The translations under genes were made by a program, and so were the position numbers. From the NCBI RefSeq assembly GCF_030271215.1, contig NZ_JASNGB010000103.1, positions 1 to 10,662 on the forward strand: DNA of 10,662 nucleotides, in the 5' to 3' direction. The notes below the pieces were generated by a model. It made no database searches, was not told the DNA's origin, and saw nothing but the letters and a program-made list of their open reading frames with translations. The DNA is from Deinococcus rhizophilus (GTDB taxonomy: Bacteria > Deinococcota > Deinococci > Deinococcales > Deinococcaceae). The first letter of the stretch is position 1. Every line of letters starts with the position of its first letter. Below are positions 1-10,662 of this stretch, in pieces.

Positions 1-1
1 C

Positions 2-949
<948 letters not shown>

Positions 950-961
950 GGGCGCGGGCGT

Positions 962-1351
962 TCAGCCTCCCCGCACCTCCCCGTCCACGTACACCCACGC
1001 CTCCCCGACCCGCGCGAACTGGCTGTGCTCGCGCATCCGGCCCATGCGCCCGCCCGCCCGGAAGGTGGCGGTGAATTCCACCCCGTCTCCCTCGGCCCGG
1101 TGAATGGTCAGGCCGGCATAGCGGGTATCGTCCGCCTCCAGATTCAGGTCGGCCGGGCAGGTGTCGGGGTGCCAGGTGCGCCGCACGTAGTCGGTGTCGC
1201 GCAGACAGTAGGCCGTATACCGCGAGCGCATCAGCGCCTCCGGCGTCTCGGCGGGCCGCTCGCCCGTGTGCCGGGGACCGCAGCACACGCCGTAACTGCG
1301 CCCCGAACCGCAGGGGCAGGGCTTCAGGGCCGGGGTGGGGAGGGGAGACAT
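962..1351 (-). CDS. SEC-C motif / YchJ-like (UPF0225) protein
   Basis: This small gene encodes 129 residues. The N-terminus carries a SEC-C zinc motif with Cys12, Cys14, Cys23 and Cys24 (CPCGSGRSYGVCC), followed by an NTF2-like region typical of the YchJ/UPF0225 family, with the segment LMRSRYTAYCLRDTDYVRRTWH and a C-terminal VGEAWVYVDG strand. Length agrees with the family. The biochemical function is unknown; the SEC-C motif is a metal-binding module. The start at 1351 is chosen over an in-frame ATG at 1363 and over a longer reading frame reaching 1537. A TATGCT -10 box at 1364-1359 would start the transcript at or next to 1351, and the longer frame would run through the opposing gene. The gene is divergent from the TrmH-family gene and convergent with the U32 gene. 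Confidence 0.85.
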   Translation of the reverse strand: MSPLPTPALKPCPCGSGRSYGVCCGPRHTGERPAETPEALMRSRYTAYCLRDTDYVRRTWHPDTCPADLNLEADDTRYAGLTIHRAEGDGVEFTATFRAGGRMGRMREHSQFARVGEAWVYVDGEVRGG

Positions 1352-1358
1352 GGCGGGC

Positions 1359-1364
1359 AGCATA
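1359..1364 (-). promoter_or_regulatory. -10 box of the YchJ-like gene (leaderless)
   Basis: On the minus strand this reads TATGCT, followed by seven bases and the ATG at 1351, so the transcript should start at or next to the start codon. No Shine-Dalgarno sequence precedes the ATG. The box shares bases 1363-1364 with the -10 box of the opposing gene. No convincing -35 hexamer was found. Confidence 0.5.
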
Positions 1365-1368
1365 GACT
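1363..1368 (+). promoter_or_regulatory. -10 box of the TrmH-family gene (leaderless)
   Basis: TAGACT lies eight bases before the ATG at 1377, and no ribosome-binding site is present in the intervening CCCCC-rich stretch. The spacing fits the leaderless arrangement known in Deinococcus. The same hexamer, TAGACT, precedes the start at 8376. Confidence 0.55.
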
Positions 1369-1376
1369 GACCCCCG

Positions 1377-2159
1377 ATGCCCCTGCACGCCCCCGCCATC
1401 ACCTCCCTGCACAACCCGCACGTCAAGCGGCTGGTGCGCTTACGCAACCGCCGCGACCGCGACCGCGAAGGCGTCATCCTGATCGAGGGTGCCCGCGAAC
1501 TCGCCCGCGCCGCCGCCGCTGGAGTGGAGTTCCACACCCTCTCCCTCTGCCCCGCGCTCTACAGCCCGGAAGCGCAGGAGGTGGCCCCCACCCTTCCCGG
1601 CCCCCGCCTCGAACTCTCCCGCGAGGCGTTCGAGAAGGTCAGCGGCCGCGAGAACCCCGACGGTCTGCTGGCGGTCGCCCCCCGGCCTGCCCGCCCGCTG
1701 CCCGTCCCCGGCCCCGACACCCTGCTGCTGGTCCTGCACAGCCTGGAAAAGCCCGGCAACCTCGGCGCGATCCTCCGCACGGCAGACGCGGCGGGCGTGG
1801 GCGGCGTCCTGATCCTGGGCGGCACGGACCTCTACTCGCCCGGCGTGATCCGCGCCTCGCAGGGCAGCGTCTTTACCGTGCCCGTCACGGCCCTTCCCGA
1901 AGCCGAGGCGCAGGTCTACCTCGCCCGGTACGCCTTTACCCGCGTCGCCTGCACCCCCGACGCCCCCCGCGACTACTGGGACGCGCCGCTGACGGGCCAG
2001 GTGGCCCTGGTGCTGGGGGCCGAGCACGCCGGACTGCCCCCCGAGTGGCGCACCTCCGACCTCCCCGTTCGCATCCCCATGCACGGGGAAGCCGACAGCC
2101 TCAACGTGGCGACGGCGGCGGCCCTGGTGCTGTACGAGGCCATGCGCCAGCGCCGCTAG
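1377..2159 (+). CDS. TrmH/SpoU-family RNA 2'-O-ribose methyltransferase
   Basis: The 260-residue protein has the two-part layout of the SpoU class. An N-terminal substrate-binding domain spans about residues 8-95, opening with a segment ([19 protein letters not shown]) typical of 23S rRNA methyltransferases of the TrmH/RlmB group. A SPOUT catalytic domain follows from about residue 113. The three family motifs are present: motif 1 [19 protein letters not shown] with Asn128, motif 2 VLGAEHAGL at 212-220 with Glu216, and motif 3 [17 protein letters not shown] starting near Ile233 with Asn243. The knotted C-terminal half binds S-adenosylmethionine and methylates a ribose 2'-OH in rRNA or tRNA; the target nucleotide cannot be read from the sequence. 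The start at 1377 is supported by the TAGACT box just upstream. The gene stands alone, with the pepF promoter in the 50-base gap after its stop. Confidence 0.93.
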   Translation: MPLHAPAITSLHNPHVKRLVRLRNRRDRDREGVILIEGARELARAAAAGVEFHTLSLCPALYSPEAQEVAPTLPGPRLELSREAFEKVSGRENPDGLLAVAPRPARPLPVPGPDTLLLVLHSLEKPGNLGAILRTADAAGVGGVLILGGTDLYSPGVIRASQGSVFTVPVTALPEAEAQVYLARYAFTRVACTPDAPRDYWDAPLTGQVALVLGAEHAGLPPEWRTSDLPVRIPMHGEADSLNVATAAALVLYEAMRQRR

Positions 2160-2197
2160 GCCATCTGGCGGAGGGGTCACGCTCGGCGCCCCTCTGC

Positions 2198-2203
2198 TAG
2201 CCT
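2198..2203 (+). promoter_or_regulatory. -10 box of pepF (leaderless)
   Basis: TAGCCT lies six bases before the ATG at 2210. The bases between are pyrimidine-rich (CCCCCC) and hold no ribosome-binding site, so a leaderless mRNA is likely. The -35 position (2175-2180, GGTCAC) is a poor match to TTGACA. Confidence 0.5.
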
Positions 2204-2209
2204 CCCCCC

Positions 2210-4033
<1,824 letters not shown>

Positions 4034-4047
4034 GCCGAGCTGGGCAG

Positions 4048-4077
4048 GACGCGGAGGCCAATGATCGCCTCCGCGTC
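4048..4077 (+). terminator. Hairpin after pepF, probable terminator
   Basis: GACGCGGAGGC (4048-4058) pairs perfectly with GCCTCCGCGTC (4067-4077) around an eight-base loop, 14 bases after the pepF stop. The following TCCCTGTAG is a poor U-tract, so termination may be inefficient or may need the AT-rich repeat beyond it. Confidence 0.6.
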
Positions 4078-4112
4078 TCCCTGTAGCTGCAAGGCTAGGG
4101 CTGGCAGGGCGG

Positions 4113-4157
4113 ACAAAATTTTCACGACCAAGCTCATCGTGAAACTCTTCACTTGTA
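4113..4157. repeat. 45-bp AT-rich intergenic repeat, copy 1
   Basis: This 45-base stretch matches 8991-9035 at 37 of 45 positions with no gaps. Its core is an inverted repeat, TTTCACGA (4120-4127) and TCGTGAAA (4137-4144), with a nine-base spacer. The similarity also covers the left flank ACAAAA, the spacer bases CCA and a right flank TTCACTT, so it is more than a conserved stem. Read on the minus strand, the hairpin is followed by ATTTTGT and could terminate the YbjN-domain transcript. It lies between two convergent genes, as does copy 2, and its AT content contrasts sharply with its surroundings. Confidence 0.75.
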
Positions 4158-4170
4158 GATCTCGAAGAGA

Positions 4171-4188
4171 GGCGGGGAGATCCCCGCC
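4171..4188 (-). terminator. GC-rich hairpin after the YbjN-domain gene
   Basis: GGCGGGGA and TCCCCGCC form an eight-base inverted repeat with two bases between the arms (a seven-pair stem with a four-base loop in practice). It begins 10 bases after the stop of the minus-strand gene. The minus strand continues TCTCTTCG, a weak U-tract. It is a probable first terminator, backed up by the repeat hairpin at 4120-4144. Confidence 0.5.
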
Positions 4189-4197
4189 CGTCCATCC

Positions 4198-4662
<465 letters not shown>

Positions 4663-4696
4663 TTGAAACTCCTCCTGTGGGGCAAACCCGGCGCAG

Positions 4697-4705
4697 ATTC
4701 TAACA
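4697..4705 (-). promoter_or_regulatory. Extended -10 promoter of the YbjN-domain gene
   Basis: On the minus strand this reads TGTTAGAAT, a TG-n extended -10 with hexamer TAGAAT at 4702-4697. Transcription would start near 4690, giving a leader of about 28 bases that includes the AGGAGG ribosome-binding site. It lies in the 67-base gap after the M24 peptidase gene, so the YbjN gene can be transcribed independently. Confidence 0.55.
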
Positions 4706-4729
4706 TCCGCTGTCCGGGCAAGCCGCTGT

Positions 4730-5785
<1,056 letters not shown>

Positions 5786-5793
5786 CGGCGGGC

Positions 5794-5799
5794 ACGGTA
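5794..5799 (-). promoter_or_regulatory. -10 box of the M24 peptidase gene (leaderless)
   Basis: The minus strand reads TACCGT, then eight bases without a ribosome-binding site, then the ATG at 5785. It agrees with the TANNNT arrangement seen before other genes in the window. Confidence 0.45.
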
Positions 5800-5852
5800 A
5801 CACACGGGGTGCCGGGAAAGAATGGGAAAGAACAGGCCGCTCTCCTGTGTCC

Positions 5853-6029
5853 ATGCTCTGGCGGATGCTGATCTTCGCTGGACTGTTCTGGCTGGGCGCC
5901 GGGTTTGCCCACGCTCCTCGACCGGGGCCGGGACGCACGGGCCGGCTTCTGCTGGGCCTCATGGGAGGAACGGTGCTGCTGGTGCTCACCCACGGCCTCT
6001 CCGCCGGGCTCCCGGTCACGCCCGGCGAC

Positions 6030-6032
<3 letters not shown>
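5853..6032 (+). CDS. Possible small two-segment membrane protein
   Basis: This short frame encodes 59 residues with two hydrophobic stretches, residues about 2-20 ([19 protein letters not shown]) and about 32-52 ([22 protein letters not shown]). They are separated by a Pro/Gly/Arg loop ([11 protein letters not shown]), as expected for a hairpin of two membrane helices with a basic loop. Third-position GC is high (about 83%), similar to coding sequence here. Against it, no clear ribosome-binding site or TANNNT box precedes the ATG, and I do not recognise a family. The stop codon forms the first three bases of a 13-bp tandem repeat. The function is unknown. It is the only gene candidate in the 407-base gap between the M24 peptidase and sucC. 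Confidence 0.5.
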
Positions 6033-8264
<2,232 letters not shown>

Positions 8265-8284
8265 AGTTCAGGGCGGCAACAGGA

Positions 8285-8318
8285 GAGAGGAGGCTCCGGC
8301 TTCCTCTCCCTTTTTCTT
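8285..8318 (+). terminator. Intrinsic terminator of sucCD
   Basis: GAGAGGAGGC (8285-8294) and GCTTCCTCTC (8299-8308) form a ten-pair stem with one G-U pair and the four-base loop TCCG. It is followed by CC and the U-tract TTTTTCTT. This is the clearest rho-independent terminator in the window. Confidence 0.92.
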
Positions 8319-8363
8319 GGGGCCTTCGGTAACCCAGCGTCACATCGCCGTCAGGCCCGTGCG

Positions 8364-8369
8364 TAGACT
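8364..8369 (+). promoter_or_regulatory. -10 box of the secreted-protein gene (leaderless)
   Basis: TAGACT lies six bases before the ATG at 8376, with GGGGGC between. The G-run is too close to the ATG for a normal ribosome-binding site, so a leaderless transcript is the better reading. Confidence 0.5.
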
Positions 8370-8375
8370 GGGGGC

Positions 8376-8942
8376 ATGAACGCTCGCCTGTTCGCCCTCG
8401 CTGCCCTGCTGCTGGGGACGGCGCCAGCGCTCACCGTCACGGGAAGCGTGGTGGGGGCCGTGGCGGGCGATACCCGCGTGAGCGGCTGGGCGGTGAGTCC
8501 CTCGGGGCAACCGGTCGAGGAGCTGGTCAGCGTCCCGGTGACGGGAAGCGCTTTCCGGCTGGAGATTCCCACCGCTCCCCCGACCTTCCGTGCCCAGACC
8601 GCGCTGAGTTCCCGGAACGTCGCCTGGCCCGGCGTCCTCGATCCGGTCAGCGTGAGCGCCGGGCCCCAGACGGCGGAACTCAAGTTCTTCACCTACCGCG
8701 ACCTCAACCGCAGCGGCCAGCGCGACGAGGGCGAACCGCTGCGTGAAGTGAGCCTGGACACCGGCCGCGGCTCCCTGTTCGTGGTCTGGGTGGGCAGTGA
8801 CGTGACGGTCCGGGCCAGCCGGGGCTACGCGGTCAGCCTCCGGCGCGGCTGGAACGCCTTCGAGGTCGAGGTGGGGCGGGCCGTCCGCATCGCCCCCTTC
8901 ACCGAGGGTGTGGCCCGCGTGACGCTGGAACTCGGCCGCTGA
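8376..8942 (+). CDS. Uncharacterised secreted protein with a calcium-loop motif
   Basis: The gene encodes 188 residues. The N-terminus is a signal peptide ([18 protein letters not shown]), with likely cleavage after Ala18 or nearby and no lipobox cysteine, so export across the inner membrane is expected. The mature part is rich in beta-strand-like Val/Thr/Ser sequence. Residues 109-120 ([12 protein letters not shown]) form an EF-hand-like calcium loop with ligands at positions 1, 3, 5, 7, 9 and 12 (Asp109, Asn111, Ser113, Gln115, Asp117, Glu120) and Gly114 at position 6. The motif and its context ([19 protein letters not shown]) resemble the calcium loops of SdrD-B/Cna-B-like extracellular beta-sandwich domains. 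I do not recognise a named family, and the function is unknown. It is a single gene between the sucCD terminator and the second 45-bp repeat. Confidence 0.85.
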   Translation: MNARLFALAALLLGTAPALTVTGSVVGAVAGDTRVSGWAVSPSGQPVEELVSVPVTGSAFRLEIPTAPPTFRAQTALSSRNVAWPGVLDPVSVSAGPQTAELKFFTYRDLNRSGQRDEGEPLREVSLDTGRGSLFVVWVGSDVTVRASRGYAVSLRRGWNAFEVEVGRAVRIAPFTEGVARVTLELGR

Positions 8943-8990
8943 CGCCCACCCTGGGCCGCCGAACCTCAAGTGAACCTTCCCGCATGGGCA

Positions 8991-9024
8991 ACAAAAATTT
9001 CACGACCAGACGTATCGTGAAATT
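8991..9024 (-). terminator. Probable terminator of bshA inside repeat copy 2
   Basis: Read on the minus strand, a ten-pair stem (AATTTCACGA/TCGTGAAATT, nine-base loop) starts 28 bases after the bshA stop and runs directly into TTTTGT, giving a continuous U-rich tail. The stem is GC-poor (four of ten pairs), which makes it weaker than the sucCD terminator. Confidence 0.55.
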
Positions 9025-9035
9025 ATTCACTTATA
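8991..9035. repeat. 45-bp AT-rich intergenic repeat, copy 2
   Basis: This is the partner of the element at 4113-4157 (37 of 45 identical). The inverted repeat is longer here, AATTTCACGA (8996-9005) and TCGTGAAATT (9015-9024), with the same nine-base spacer beginning CCA. It lies between the convergent secreted-protein gene and bshA. The right flank TTCACTT is shared. No direct repeats of a target site are evident around either copy. Confidence 0.75.
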
Positions 9036-9051
9036 ACCTTCCCCGTTCCGC

Positions 9052-10185
9052 TCAGTCCTGCACCGTCCGGGCGTAGGCGCTGAGATAGCGGGGGACGATG
9101 CGCCCGGGGTGAAAGCGGGTCAGGGCCGCCTCCCGCGCGGCGCTTCCCATGCGCCGGTAGAGGGCTGGATCGCGCAGGATACGCAGGGCCGCGTGGGCCA
9201 TCGCGTCCACGTCGCCGACCGGGGCCAACAGGCCGGTCACGCCGTCCTCGACCACCTCGGGAATACCGCCCGCGCGGGCCGCGACAACCGGGACCTCGCA
9301 GCTCATGGCTTCCAGCGCCGCGAGGCCGAAGCTCTCGTTGGTGCTGGGCAGCAAGAAGAGGTCACTGATGCCCAGCACGCCCTCCACGTCGGGAAAGGAG
9401 CCCAGGAAATGGGTGCGGCCGATCACGCCGAGTTGCCCGGCAAGCTCGAAGGCGCGGGGCCGTTCGGGGCCGTCCCCCACCATCAGCAGCCGGGCCGAAA
9501 TCTCGCCCGCCACCCGCGCGAACACCTGCACCACGTCCTCCACCCGTTTCACCGGCCGGAAGTTGCTGATATGGACGATCAGGGCCTCTTCCGGGTGGGC
9601 GAAGCGGGCCCGCAGGGCCGGGTCGGTGACCCGCACGAAGCGCCCGGCGTCCACGAAGTTGTGGATGACCTCGATCTCGCGGGTGGTGCCGAACACCTCG
9701 CGGGTCTGGTCGGCCAGGAACTGCGACACCGCCGTCACGTGGTCGCTGCGCTCGATCGCGTCGCGGGTGGTGTGCCGGAAGGCAGGTTCGGCCCCCACCA
9801 GGGTCACGTCCGTGCCGTGCAGGGTGGTCAGCACCCGGCTGCGCCCGGTGATCTCGCGGGCGTGGATCGCCGCCGAGGCGTGCGGAATCGCGTAGTGCGC
9901 GTGCGTGAGGCTGACTCCATGTTCCAGAATCACCTCGGTCAGCGTATTGGTGGCGGCCAGTTCGGGGTAGGGCTGGTCGAACAGCGCGTAGGCGAAGCCC
10001 CCGACCTGATGAAAGTACGGCCCCCGCAGTCCGCGCTGACCCGCCAGCCGGAAGGGAACCGCCGAGCCGACAAAATGCACCTCGCGCCCGGCCGCCGCCA
10101 CCATCAGCCCCAGTTCGGTCGCCACCACGCCGGACCCACCCGCTCCGGTGTGGCACAGCACGGCTATCTTGTCGGGTCGTTCCAT
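9052..10185 (-). CDS. bshA: N-acetyl-alpha-D-glucosaminyl L-malate synthase
   Basis: BshA performs the first step of bacillithiol synthesis, joining N-acetylglucosamine from UDP-GlcNAc to L-malate. The 377 residues fit the family. The N-terminal Rossmann domain has the BshA signature [11 protein letters not shown] (16-26), HAHYAIPHA (95-103) and [12 protein letters not shown] (120-131). The C-terminal GT4 domain has VIHNFVD (173-179), [11 protein letters not shown] (208-218), VGDGPE and the EX7E motif with Glu284 and Glu292 (ESFGLAALE). The start at 10185 is chosen because homology begins with KIAVLCHTG and a TATACT -10 box sits nine bases upstream; frame extending to 10602 would overlap the degV-like gene and is rejected. 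Deinococcus species are known bacillithiol producers. No bshB or bshC is in the window. The gene is divergent from the DegV-family gene. Confidence 0.95.
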   Translation of the reverse strand: MERPDKIAVLCHTGAGGSGVVATELGLMVAAAGREVHFVGSAVPFRLAGQRGLRGPYFHQVGGFAYALFDQPYPELAATNTLTEVILEHGVSLTHAHYAIPHASAAIHAREITGRSRVLTTLHGTDVTLVGAEPAFRHTTRDAIERSDHVTAVSQFLADQTREVFGTTREIEVIHNFVDAGRFVRVTDPALRARFAHPEEALIVHISNFRPVKRVEDVVQVFARVAGEISARLLMVGDGPERPRAFELAGQLGVIGRTHFLGSFPDVEGVLGISDLFLLPSTNESFGLAALEAMSCEVPVVAARAGGIPEVVEDGVTGLLAPVGDVDAMAHAALRILRDPALYRRMGSAAREAALTRFHPGRIVPRYLSAYARTVQD

Positions 10186-10194
10186 AGAGTGCGG

Positions 10195-10200
10195 AGTATA
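10195..10200 (-). promoter_or_regulatory. -10 box of bshA (leaderless)
   Basis: The minus strand reads TATACT, nine bases before the ATG at 10185. The bases between (CCGCACTCT) hold no ribosome-binding site. It is one of the two closest matches to TATAAT in the window, together with the sucCD promoter. Confidence 0.55.
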
Positions 10201-10254
10201 GGGCGCGGCGCCGGGGCTGACCCGGCTGTGATGAAACGGTGTGACCCGCCCCAG

Positions 10255-10260
10255 TACGCT
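10255..10260 (+). promoter_or_regulatory. -10 box of the DegV-family gene
   Basis: TACGCT lies nine bases before the ATG at 10270, with TGAAAC 17 bases upstream (10232-10237) as a possible -35. The match is modest; position and the absence of a ribosome-binding site support it. The bshA and DegV -10 boxes face away from each other about 54 bases apart. Confidence 0.4.
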
Positions 10261-10269
10261 GGCCCGACC

Positions 10270-10662
10270 ATGCTTGCCGTCGTGACGGATTCCACCTGTG
10301 ACCTCGCCCCCCAGACGGCCCGGCACCTCGGCCTGCACGTGGTCCCGCTGCGGGTCGTGCTGGGCGGGCGGACCCTGCTGGACTGGCAGGACATCGACCC
10401 CGACGCCGTGTACGACCACCAGCGCTCCGGCGGGCAGGTGGGCACCGAACCCGCCCCCCAGGCCGCCTTCGAGCGCGTCTACCGCGAACTGCTCGCCACC
10501 CACGACGGGGTGCTCAGCCTGCACATCAGCGGGCACCTCTCGGCCACCGCCGCGCACGCCCGGCAGGCCGCGCAGGCGCTGGGGGCGGGGGACCGCATTC
10601 ACGTGCTCGACAGCGGTTTCGCCTCCCTGCCGCTGGCCGACGCGGCCCTCGCCGCGCGGGAA
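10270..10662 (+). CDS. DegV family protein, 5' part (3' end outside window)
   Basis: The first 131 residues are present and the frame is open to the window edge. The family N-terminus is clear: VVTDSTCDL at 4-12, the early [18 protein letters not shown] (21-38), a TEPAP loop at 59-63 where many members have TSQPS, and [17 protein letters not shown] from about 85, equivalent to the SxxLSGTxxxA motif. DegV proteins bind a long-chain fatty acid between two domains; in Firmicutes the FakB members present fatty acids to the kinase FakA. Whether this copy works with a FakA-like kinase cannot be seen here. His89 and Ala92 replace more usual residues in the LSGT loop, which is worth noting but not clearly damaging. 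The gene is divergent from bshA. Confidence 0.88.
   Translation, partial: MLAVVTDSTCDLAPQTARHLGLHVVPLRVVLGGRTLLDWQDIDPDAVYDHQRSGGQVGTEPAPQAAFERVYRELLATHDGVLSLHISGHLSATAAHARQAAQALGAGDRIHVLDSGFASLPLADAALAARE

Noticed and set aside
1025..2200. A 391-residue plus-strand frame over the YchJ-like and TrmH-family genes
   Set aside because: The product is Arg/Pro/Gly-rich low-complexity sequence typical of an off-frame shadow, and it overlaps two genes with clear family motifs.
4113..4157. Repeat copy 1 as a transposon end or dif site
   Set aside because: No transposase, target-site duplication or integrase lies nearby, and the sequence does not resemble the dif consensus; the convergent-gene position fits a terminator-type repeat better.
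10186..10602. An N-terminal extension of about 140 residues on BshA
   Set aside because: It runs antisense through the DegV-family gene and across the bshA -10 box; the BshA signature begins just after the ATG at 10185.

Overview
The window is GC-rich, densely coded bacterial chromosome that looks like a Deinococcus or a close relative. This is an inference from three things: strong G/C bias at third codon positions, a bacillithiol-synthesis gene (bshA), and repeated TANNNT -10 boxes only 6-9 bases before start codons. Leaderless transcription of that kind is well documented in Deinococcus. I see no tRNA, rRNA, CRISPR array, insertion sequence or phage gene. Most of the content is ordinary housekeeping; the unusual material is in the short intergenic gaps.

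Left part (1-2159): the 3' end of a peptidase U32 family gene (+) converges on a small SEC-C/YchJ-like gene (-). That gene is divergent from a SpoU/TrmH-family RNA 2'-O-methyltransferase gene (+). The divergent pair appears to be driven by two -10 boxes that share bases. Middle part (2210-5785): an M3 oligoendopeptidase F (+) converges on a YbjN-domain gene (-), and an M24 Xaa-Pro peptidase (-) lies upstream of the YbjN gene with its own promoter. The pepF/ybjN gap holds two GC-rich hairpins and the first copy of a 45-bp AT-rich repeat.

Right part (5786-10662): a possible 59-residue membrane protein ends in a run of four 13-bp tandem repeats in front of the sucC-sucD operon (succinyl-CoA synthetase), which closes with a strong intrinsic terminator. 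Next come a leaderless gene for a small secreted protein with an EF-hand-like calcium loop (+), the second copy of the 45-bp repeat, bshA (-), and divergently the 5' part of a DegV-family gene (+) that runs off the window.

Functionally the genes cover central metabolism (sucCD, TCA cycle), peptide turnover (pepF, the M24 peptidase), RNA modification (the TrmH family, possibly U32) and low-molecular-weight thiol synthesis (bshA). No new multi-gene system is evident. The best leads are the 45-bp repeat found at two convergent gene ends, the overlapping divergent promoter, and the 13-bp minisatellite before sucC.
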